Source: Thalassotalea psychrophila
Lineage (GTDB): Bacteria > Pseudomonadota > Gammaproteobacteria > Enterobacterales > Alteromonadaceae
Direction of reading: 5' to 3'
DNA length: 64,000 nucleotides
Assembly: GCF_031583595.1 (NCBI RefSeq)
Contig: NZ_CP134145.1
Coordinates: 4,340,001-4,404,000 of the forward strand
A program made the translations under genes and the position numbers. Below the pieces are notes generated by a model that ran no database searches, was not told the DNA's origin, and saw only the letters and a program-made list of their open reading frames with translations. Positions 57,165 through 64,000 of this stretch are shown here, piece after piece (position 1 is the first letter of the stretch; every line of letters begins with the position of its first letter).

Positions 57165-58412
57165 ATGTTTATCACACTAACATTGGTAATAGTGGCAATG
57201 ATTATTGCCTTACTAATATTAACAAAAGTGCTGCACCTGCCACGAAACGTTGCAGTGCTGTTTTTTTCCATGCCATTGCTAATGTGTATTGCTCCTACCA
57301 TTACATTCATCGGCGGAATACTCGCCAGTAAAATGGCTCCGGATCCAAGTTTAGCAACACTGCCACTGACCATAATGATATTAGGAGTGGCGGTTAGTAC
57401 TTTTTTAGTCTCCAACTTGTCTAGTAAATTGGGGCGAAAGACAGCAACTAACATTGGTTTTATCATTGCTATTATTGGCACGTTAATCGCTTCATACAGC
57501 GCTATAGTAGCCAGTTTTTATTTGTTTATATTTGCCACGTTTTTAATGGGTTCAAGTCTGGCCTTTGCACAGCAAATGCGCTTTGCCGCCTTAGAAAGTG
57601 TTAGCCCAGATAATGCAGCGAAAGTGATTTCTGCGTTAATGCTCTCAGGTATCTTTGCTGCCATGATAGGCCCTGAAATAGCATTAATGGCGAAAGACTG
57701 GATAGCAGCCCCACACGGTTATGCAGGATCATTTGTAGGGTTATTAATTTTATTGGTGATTTCTCTACTTGTTTTTCAATTGTTTACTGATCCTAAAGTT
57801 GAAAAAAGTGACATCCAAGATGAACCTGAAAGGCCGCTTAAGATAATAATCAAACAACCTATTTTTATTATAGCCCTACTATCGGCAGCAATTGGCTATG
57901 GCTTGATGAGTTTCGTTATGACAGCAACGCCTCTAAGCATGCATGCTATGGATGGTCATTCGTTAATGGATACTAAATGGGTTATTCAAAGCCATATTGC
58001 TGCGATGTTTTTACCTTCTTTATTTACAGGTGCGTTAATTAAACGATTCCATTCTGCTAATGTTTTATTTGTTGGAACGATAATGTTTGCAGTGGTGACA
58101 ATTGTTGCTTTAAATGGCCAACAAGTAATGCATTATTGGTGGTCGATGGTTTTACTTGGCATTGGTTGGAATTTTTTATTCATTACTGGCACAGTATTAT
58201 TACCTGAAAGTTACCATGGAAGTGAGCGGTTTAAGGTACAAGCACTAAATGATTTTATTATTTTTACCGTTCAAGGTTTAGCATCTTTATTAGCTGGTTG
58301 GCTTCTATTCACACAAAACTGGACAATACTAATCTATAGCACATTGCCATTTATAATTATTATGTTGTTAGTGAGTTTTTGGCATTATAAAAACCGAGAA
58401 AATATTAAATAA
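57165..58412 (+). CDS. MFS transporter
   Basis: A 415-residue, 12-helix major facilitator. The loop 2-3 motif is LSSKLGRKTATNIGF, and the central loop (about 205-225) is charged. No substrate motif is recognised. It is probably cotranscribed with the MATE gene. It converges with the beta-barrel gene. Confidence 0.85.
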   Translation: MFITLTLVIVAMIIALLILTKVLHLPRNVAVLFFSMPLLMCIAPTITFIGGILASKMAPDPSLATLPLTIMILGVAVSTFLVSNLSSKLGRKTATNIGFIIAIIGTLIASYSAIVASFYLFIFATFLMGSSLAFAQQMRFAALESVSPDNAAKVISALMLSGIFAAMIGPEIALMAKDWIAAPHGYAGSFVGLLILLVISLLVFQLFTDPKVEKSDIQDEPERPLKIIIKQPIFIIALLSAAIGYGLMSFVMTATPLSMHAMDGHSLMDTKWVIQSHIAAMFLPSLFTGALIKRFHSANVLFVGTIMFAVVTIVALNGQQVMHYWWSMVLLGIGWNFLFITGTVLLPESYHGSERFKVQALNDFIIFTVQGLASLLAGWLLFTQNWTILIYSTLPFIIIMLLVSFWHYKNRENIK

Positions 58413-58426
58413 GAGATATTTCACAG

Positions 58427-59242
58427 TTAAAATTTATAGGCTGCAAAAGCACCTAATAGCCCTGCATTGCCAACAAATACGGCATCACCTTTTAGGTAAA
58501 CATATTCTATACCCAGATCAAAATTTTGGTTAACTTTATACGAGAGTTTATTGCATAACCGTATTGACTCTTTACTTAAATTATCTTCCGCAATAAGCCG
58601 CAAAGGGTGACCTTCAGGTAAAGGAAGTGTGGTAAGTTTACGATTCCATGTATATTCCAAAGCACTATCCCATGAAATTTGATCGGTTAGCTTAAAACTG
58701 GTTTTTAATGCTAAGGCATAACCATTATCGCCTTCAAAGTCTTCTAAGCCCGGCGACTTCAATGTGCCATATATTTTGGTTAAATAACCGGTAACTAGCT
58801 GGCCTTTTATTGGTAACCCGAATCCTACACCGTAACGATACTTGGTCTCTGTAGCTCCATGCTTATAAGAAAGTTCATCATAACCCACAAAGAGCTTTAT
58901 CGGCTTAACACCAGTATTTAACATCATGTTGGCTACGATCTGCTGACCATCTTTGTTGGTGGCATTTTTTAAACCATGATGCGCAATTAAATGAGTTGCC
59001 CCCCAAGTAAATTGGCTTTTGGCTTCAACAGAAGTAATAGCACTGTCATCAACACCATTAAAACTAGGATCAAGTTTTTTATAGTCACTATCTTTTGCGC
59101 CATTTTGAACAGTATAAAAACCAGACTTTAAGGAGAATTGACTTTGTTGATAGCCAAAGGCGTTTGGTGATTGCTCATTTGATTGCGCAACAGCAAGGGG
59201 TAAGCTAAGTAACACAATAACTATCGTAAATTTGGTCTTCAT
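58427..59242 (-). CDS. Predicted outer-membrane beta-barrel protein
   Basis: A 271-residue protein with a signal peptide (to VAQ-SNE, residue 19). The rest alternates polar and hydrophobic residues with many Tyr and Gly and ends in Phe (AAYKF), as barrel proteins do. It resembles putative maltoporin- or porin-like short barrels but I cannot name a family. Solitary gene upstream of the repeat region at 59464. Confidence 0.7.
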   Translation of the reverse strand: MKTKFTIVIVLLSLPLAVAQSNEQSPNAFGYQQSQFSLKSGFYTVQNGAKDSDYKKLDPSFNGVDDSAITSVEAKSQFTWGATHLIAHHGLKNATNKDGQQIVANMMLNTGVKPIKLFVGYDELSYKHGATETKYRYGVGFGLPIKGQLVTGYLTKIYGTLKSPGLEDFEGDNGYALALKTSFKLTDQISWDSALEYTWNRKLTTLPLPEGHPLRLIAEDNLSKESIRLCNKLSYKVNQNFDLGIEYVYLKGDAVFVGNAGLLGAFAAYKF

Positions 59243-59463
59243 TAAGCTGGTCTTTATACTAATTTCAAGTCTGTTTTCTCGATACTAAACAAGCAAAAAA
59301 AAATTAATAGAATAAAGTGCCAAATTACAAACAAATAACAGCAAAGAAAAATTAAGCAAACAAAGAATACAAAAGTCTTACAAAAAGGCGCTAAAACGGG
59401 GCGTATTGTGATTTTCAAGGGTATATGAATGCAGTATTCATAAGGGTTAAATAAGTGGTCCCT

Positions 59464-59744
59464 GCGATTTGTATTCCTTCTTCCATGAAGTTACAAATCT
59501 ACTGCCGTTTTCAACATGGAAGTTGTATATGCCGTGATCGCATTTTCAACATGGACGTTGTATATTAGAGCAATGCAAGGAGCAATTGCCGAGGATGCGT
59601 AAGAACGGTCTCTGGCGATTTGCATTCCTTCTTCCATGAAGTTACAAATCTACTGCCGTTTTCAACATGGATGTTGTATATGCCGTGATCGCATGGATGC
59701 GTAAGAACGGTCCATGGCGATTTGCATTCCTTCTTCCATGAAGT
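59464..59744. repeat. Direct repeats of about 80-100 bp, 2.3 copies
   Basis: The unit GCGATTTG(T/C)ATTCCTTC, TTCCATGAAGTTACAAATC, ending GATCGCAT, occurs at 59464-59542, 59615-59693 and, truncated, 59717-59744. GGATGCGTAAGAACGGTC precedes copies 2 and 3. A sub-repeat TTTTCAACATGGA(n)GTTGTATAT occurs three times (near 59508, 59543, 59658). No frame runs through, so this is not a gene. The 59243-59463 part is AT-rich and empty. Confidence 0.8.
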
Positions 59745-59745
59745 A

Positions 59746-59772
59746 AAAAACCAGAACTAGGTTCTGGTTTTT
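59746..59772. terminator. Bidirectional terminator downstream of nfuA
   Basis: AAAAACCAGAAC and GTTCTGGTTTTT form a 12-bp perfect stem over TAG. It lies 25 bases past the nfuA stop. Confidence 0.85.
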
Positions 59773-59797
59773 ATTGTTTATTGAACAATGTGATTAA

Positions 59798-60388
59798 TTA
59801 ATAATACGAGTGTTCACCGCGCTCGTGTTCAGTTACATCACGAACACCTTTAATTTCGCCAGCCATCACTTCAATGAGTTGTTTTTCAACACCGTCTTTA
59901 ACGGTTAAATCGATTTGGCTACAGCCGTTACAACCACCGCCAAATTGTAAAATTGCATAGCCATCTTCAGTCACTTCCATTAACTGACAATCACCACCAT
60001 GGCCCGCCAATTGTGGATTAACTTCTGATTGAATAAAGTAATTAACACGCTCAAATAATGGTGCGTCATTATCTACTTTACGTAATTTTGCATTTGGTGC
60101 TTTCAAGGTTAACTGTGAACCCATTTGGTCAGTAACAAAGTCTACTTCAGCATCAACTAAGAATTTTTCGCTGTCTTTATCAACTAAGGCTGCAAAGCCT
60201 TTATATTCAATACGAATATCATCTGGTTCAACAGCTTCAACAGGGCAGTAAGAAACGCCACATTCAGCTTGCGCAGTACCAGGGTTTACTACAAATACTC
60301 TTATACAAGTGCCTTCAGCTTGTTGTGATAATAACTTAGCGAAATGCTCTTGTGCTGTATCTGAAATATTAATCATTTTTGTATCCAT
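59798..60388 (-). CDS. nfuA: Fe-S cluster carrier NfuA
   Basis: A 196-residue NfuA: N-terminal A-type-like domain ([19 protein letters not shown]...) and C-terminal Nfu domain with the cluster-binding Cys-x2-Cys in [11 protein letters not shown] (about 154-157). It carries 4Fe-4S clusters to client proteins under stress. The start could be the ATG ending at 60388 or the one at 60376; the latter gives the usual MINISD beginning. Neither has a strong ribosome-binding site. Confidence 0.95.
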   Translation of the reverse strand: MDTKMINISDTAQEHFAKLLSQQAEGTCIRVFVVNPGTAQAECGVSYCPVEAVEPDDIRIEYKGFAALVDKDSEKFLVDAEVDFVTDQMGSQLTLKAPNAKLRKVDNDAPLFERVNYFIQSEVNPQLAGHGGDCQLMEVTEDGYAILQFGGGCNGCSQIDLTVKDGVEKQLIEVMAGEIKGVRDVTEHERGEHSYY

Positions 60389-60642
60389 TAAATTGTTCTA
60401 CTTTGTTTAGCGATAGACAATTCCATTTTAATAATGGCAATACCCGACTAAACAACTCAAGTATGTCGCTATAATACTATTCTATGCGCCTAAGAGCTAG
60501 TTTTGTCACAATGTTTAATAGCTTTTTATCACTTATTTTTGATAATAAATAGATATTTAATATTCTTTATTTTGTTAAGCTATTAAAAAGACTATAATTT
60601 TAAGTCATCAATTAAATTTTCTTCTAATATTCTTGGAGCCTT

Positions 60643-63198
60643 GTGTTGTTCAAATTAATTAAAGCTTTAATACTTTGCTGCACTTCTATAGCTGCGTTTG
60701 TACACGCAGAGCCTTTAGATTACTACTTTGGCAAGCAAAGCCAATATCGCCTAGACATCCCTACCCCAGAGTCTATTTTAAAGTTTAACGTTGGTGACAG
60801 ACATGTACGTCACGATCAGTTAATGCAATATTTTGATGCTTTAGCGAACGCGAGCGATAATGTTACTCTTACCGACATAGGTTATACCAATGAACATCGC
60901 CGCCAAGTGGTTGCAACGGTTAGTAGTAAAGCTAACATTGCTAATTTAGATAAAATTTTAGCCAATCGTAGAGCTACAGGAAAACAAGACCCGAATGCTC
61001 CTGTTGTTGTTTGGTTAGGCTACAGTATTCATGGTAATGAAATATCTGGTGCCAATGCCTCAATGCTTGTTGCTTATAAACTAGCTGCAGCCATATCTAG
61101 CGACATTGATGCCATTCTTGAAAATGTTATTGTGGTTATTGAGCCAAGTTTGAATCCTGATGGCATGGATTTATTTACCACTTGGGTAAATTCAAACCGC
61201 AATCAATCTTTTAATACTGATCCAAACCATCGTACCCATATTCGTCAATGGCCATCTGGGAGAACAAATCATTTTATGTTTGATCTAAACCGTGATTGGT
61301 TACCGCTTTCGCAAGTTGAAAGTCAAAATCGAGTAAAGAATTTTCATTATTACAAGCCTAATGTATTAGCCGATTTTCATGAGATGGGCAGAGATGGTAA
61401 TTACTTTTTTCAACCAGGCGTACCATCACGAAATAACCCAATAACACCTGCCAAAACAATAGAGTTAACTCAATTGTTTGCGACTTATCATGCCAAGTCG
61501 CTCGATGAAGATAATCGTTTATACTACAGCGAAGAGGGCTTTGATGATTTTTATTATGGTAAAGGCTCTACCTACCCAGACATTAATGCTGCTGTTGGTA
61601 TTTTATTTGAACAAGCAAGTTCTCGAGGCTTTGCAACCGACAGCGCTAACGGTGAGCTGACCTTTGGTTTCGGCATTAAAAATCATGTGTTAACGTCTTT
61701 TTCAACCTTAACCGCTGCAAAAGAAAATAAAGATAAATTACATCAGCATAGAAATGAATTTTATCAAAGCATAGATAAATTGGCCGGCGATGAAGACTTT
61801 GATGGTTATTTAATTAATGAACAACATGATTCTTATCGATTAGACGCATTTCTTGCATTACTGAATCAGCACCAAATTCAAGCTTATCCACTGACGAAAA
61901 CCTATCAGGGTGACGAAGAAGATTATGATCAAGGAACGAGTTACTATATTCCATTGAAACAAAACCAATATCGTTTAATTAAAACTATATTCGAACGGGT
62001 AACGTCTTTTAGAGACAATACCTTTTATGATGTTTCCGGCTGGACTTTACCATTAGCTTATAATATTAACTCCGTGCAAATAGAGAGCAGTAGAAGTTTA
62101 AAGTTCACTTCTACGCCTTGGCAACCCATTGAAGAAAAAGTAATTTCACCAACTACCCCGGCATACGCTTATGCGTTTAAATGGGATAATTATTTAGCAC
62201 CAAAAATGCTAAATAAATTATTGAACAGTGGTGTAAAAGCAAAAGTGGCAACCAAGCAATTTAGCGCCAAAATAGGCAATAAAACTGAAAACTTCTCTGC
62301 AGGAACTATTGTAATACCACAAGGATTGCAGCAAGACGATAAATGGTTCAACATCTTAACGTCCATTCAGAAACAAGTGCCAATTGAGTTAACCACTATA
62401 GCTTCTGGTTTAACGGTGCAAGGTATCGATTTAGGTAGCCCTTCATTAAAGTCGTTAACCCCTATAAAAGTGCTAATGATGGGTGGCCAAGGTGTAACAC
62501 CAAATGAAGCAGGACATATGCTTTATTACCTGGATAACACCTTAAATATTCCGGTAAGTATTATTGAAACCAGTCGTTTGGCGAAAATTGATTTGTCTGC
62601 CTATAGTCACATTATTATGGTAGATGGTGAGTACAAAACCATGCCTGAAGGTACCAGTAAAAGACTAAAAGCTTGGCTTGAGCAAGGTGGCAGTATTTAC
62701 GCGCAAAAACGAGCATTAAAATATTTAGCAGCTAAAAATTTATTGGATGCAAGTTTTGCCAGTAAAAGTGAAATCAACCGCTTATTTAGTACTCATGATT
62801 TAAGCTACGAAGATAAAAGTGCTTTAGCCGCTCAAAAGCTTATCGCTGGTACAATATTTTCAACCAAACTCGATTTAAGCCATCCTTTAGCTTACGGCTA
62901 TAACGAAGAAACATTGCCGATATTTAAAAATAGTACGGTGATTATTGAACAACCTTCAAAGCCATTTGTGACCGTTGCTAGATTTTCAAATTCACCATTA
63001 TTGAGCGGTTATGCGGCACCAGAAATGATTGATAAGGTAAGTGGAAATGCGGCTATTATTGCCCATAATGTTGGCAGAGGTCGTATTATCGCAAGTTCCA
63101 GTAATTTGGTGTTTAGAGGTTATTGGCAAGGCACTGCTAAAATAGTTGCCAACGCTCTGTTCTTCTCCAAAGCTTTCAGCGTTACGGGTAAAGAGTAA
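60643..63198 (+). CDS. Secreted M14-family zinc carboxypeptidase-like protein
   Basis: An 851-residue protein with GTG start, GGAG before it, and a signal peptide (to VHA-EPL, residue 23). The M14 zinc site is His-x2-Glu in YSIHGNEISGAN (about 130-133) with a later His in VLADFHEMGRDGNY. A glutamine-amidotransferase-like domain (about 610-700, MMGGQGVTPNEAGHMLYYL) and a C-terminal beta region follow, as in long M14 proteins of marine bacteria. Probably degrades peptides or cell-wall material outside the cell. Confidence 0.88.
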   Translation: MLFKLIKALILCCTSIAAFVHAEPLDYYFGKQSQYRLDIPTPESILKFNVGDRHVRHDQLMQYFDALANASDNVTLTDIGYTNEHRRQVVATVSSKANIANLDKILANRRATGKQDPNAPVVVWLGYSIHGNEISGANASMLVAYKLAAAISSDIDAILENVIVVIEPSLNPDGMDLFTTWVNSNRNQSFNTDPNHRTHIRQWPSGRTNHFMFDLNRDWLPLSQVESQNRVKNFHYYKPNVLADFHEMGRDGNYFFQPGVPSRNNPITPAKTIELTQLFATYHAKSLDEDNRLYYSEEGFDDFYYGKGSTYPDINAAVGILFEQASSRGFATDSANGELTFGFGIKNHVLTSFSTLTAAKENKDKLHQHRNEFYQSIDKLAGDEDFDGYLINEQHDSYRLDAFLALLNQHQIQAYPLTKTYQGDEEDYDQGTSYYIPLKQNQYRLIKTIFERVTSFRDNTFYDVSGWTLPLAYNINSVQIESSRSLKFTSTPWQPIEEKVISPTTPAYAYAFKWDNYLAPKMLNKLLNSGVKAKVATKQFSAKIGNKTENFSAGTIVIPQGLQQDDKWFNILTSIQKQVPIELTTIASGLTVQGIDLGSPSLKSLTPIKVLMMGGQGVTPNEAGHMLYYLDNTLNIPVSIIETSRLAKIDLSAYSHIIMVDGEYKTMPEGTSKRLKAWLEQGGSIYAQKRALKYLAAKNLLDASFASKSEINRLFSTHDLSYEDKSALAAQKLIAGTIFSTKLDLSHPLAYGYNEETLPIFKNSTVIIEQPSKPFVTVARFSNSPLLSGYAAPEMIDKVSGNAAIIAHNVGRGRIIASSSNLVFRGYWQGTAKIVANALFFSKAFSVTGKE

Positions 63199-63214
63199 AA
63201 TATGTCTTTGTAAT

Positions 63215-63961
63215 TTAGCTTGGCATAGTTAGGCAAATACTCAACACGGTAATTTTTTTTACACCGTGTTGGGTTAATAGTTTGCTCATTTCACTAACCG
63301 TTGCTCCAGTAGTTACTACATCATCAACAATACCTACATGCGCAGGCAGTTTTACCGCTTTACCTAATGTAAATGCTCCCTTTAGATTTCGCCTTCGGTT
63401 AGCTCCGCTTTGTCCTACTTGTGCGTTCGTTTTAATATGGCGAATAAGTAAGGTTTCGTTATACTCACAACCTAATTCTTTAGCGATAATTTTTGCTATC
63501 AACGCAGCTTGATTAAACTGCCTTACTTTCAAACGGTTATGGTGAATAGGAACTGAAATTAATAGCTTAGGTAGTTCTGCTGTTAAATTATATTGCTTAA
63601 TACCTGCCGCCAGCATTTTTGCTAACAAGGGTGCTAATTCAAATCGTTGTTGATATTTCAACTCTCCTATCCAACGAGTAAAAGGCCAACAATAAGGTGC
63701 CAATGCAATTAATTGCTGAAAGTGAATACTGGGTAAATTCTTACTAATTTGGGGGTGATTTAATAAATTTCCATTAACTGTGGCTAAATTGAAACGGCTA
63801 ATATCTTCATAGCAGGTACTGCATAACAGTGAATACTTTTCACTAGGCTGTTTACATAAATCACAACAATAAAAGTGCGCGGCTACTTTTTTAAATATAA
63901 GTGCAAGCTTGGTGAAGCTATTTTGCAGAAAAACAGATCTTTTTGCTTTGTTCATTTCCAT
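63215..63961 (-). CDS. comF: ComF-family phosphoribosyltransferase-like protein
   Basis: A 248-residue ComF/GntX-type protein. The zinc ribbon is CDLCKQPSEKYSLLCSTC (about 34-52), and the PRPP loop is VGIVDDVVTTGAT (about 215-227). It supports DNA uptake or use of DNA as a nutrient. It converges with the M14 peptidase gene. The start near the window edge has two options (63961 or 63955). Confidence 0.92.
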   Translation of the reverse strand: MEMNKAKRSVFLQNSFTKLALIFKKVAAHFYCCDLCKQPSEKYSLLCSTCYEDISRFNLATVNGNLLNHPQISKNLPSIHFQQLIALAPYCWPFTRWIGELKYQQRFELAPLLAKMLAAGIKQYNLTAELPKLLISVPIHHNRLKVRQFNQAALIAKIIAKELGCEYNETLLIRHIKTNAQVGQSGANRRRNLKGAFTLGKAVKLPAHVGIVDDVVTTGATVSEMSKLLTQHGVKKITVLSICLTMPS

Positions 63962-64000
63962 TCAAGCCATCCTTTGCTTAAAATTAACTACTAAGTCTAA

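Noticed and set aside
59464..59744. CRISPR array
   Set aside because: Only 2.3 copies of a long unit, without short constant repeats and unique spacers, and no cas genes.

Overview
The window is chromosomal DNA from an AT-rich marine gammaproteobacterium, most like the Alteromonadales (Colwellia/Thalassotalea type). The basis is gene content and order (coxB-coxA-ctaG-coxC, SURF1, ctaA-ctaB-SCO, nfuA, lexA, FadH, DUF2909), low GC, and dispersed palindromes typical of that group. The species cannot be named from sequence alone. I see no rRNA, tRNA or CRISPR array.

Layout. (1) 1-13.9 kb: amine and amino-acid catabolism. A plus-strand group (class III aminotransferase, aldehyde dehydrogenase, Tat-exported spermidine-dehydrogenase-like flavoprotein) faces a five-gene minus-strand operon (aminotransferase, MmsA-type dehydrogenase, double cupin, two FAD amine oxidoreductases) that is divergent from a LysR regulator. 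A coherent inference is polyamine to 3-aminopropanal to beta-alanine to malonate semialdehyde to acetyl-CoA. (2) 14-20.4 kb: a thioesterase, a PhyH-type dioxygenase, a dead FecCD fragment, and a lipid module made of a TetR regulator and a fadH-acyl-CoA dehydrogenase operon. Three near-identical palindromes built on TGACAnTGTCA sit in front of tetR and fadH, so the regulator and its target operon can be read from the sequence. (3) 20.4-26.5 kb: a Tn7-like transposition module (tnsA, tnsB, tnsC, long tniQ/tnsD) with no obvious cargo. (4) 26.5-32.5 kb: the most unusual part, a cluster of integron gene cassettes without an integrase in view. Two full attC sites and remnants of others delimit three cassettes: a reverse transcriptase preceded by a structured, terminator-ended RNA leader; a large ABC-type ATPase; and a small protein that may have a uracil-DNA-glycosylase-like fold. 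The cassette boundaries are supported by matching R' and R'' sequences. The content resembles mobile anti-phage defence. (5) 32.5-39.2 kb: a sparse accessory island with a lipoprotein, a SnoaL-like protein, a small membrane protein, a short MreB-like protein, a serine hydrolase, and more than 1 kb of non-coding DNA full of palindromes. (6) 39.2-49.3 kb: lexA with two SOS boxes, then the aa3/caa3-type cytochrome oxidase locus with its copper and heme A assembly genes. CoxB carries two tandem cytochrome c domains. (7) 49.3-64 kb: mostly housekeeping and stress genes (M20 and M14 peptidases, YeeN/YebC, GST, deacetylase, an NnrS-like/DUF2249/hemerythrin operon, MATE and MFS transporters, a beta-barrel, nfuA, comF).

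Regions 1, 2, 6 and 7 look like stable chromosome. Regions 3-5 form one long accessory block between fadH and lexA. A Tn7-like transposase operon next to an integron cassette cluster recalls how class 1 and class 2 integrons are linked to Tni/Tn7 transposons, but here both look chromosomal and the integron integrase is absent or lies elsewhere.
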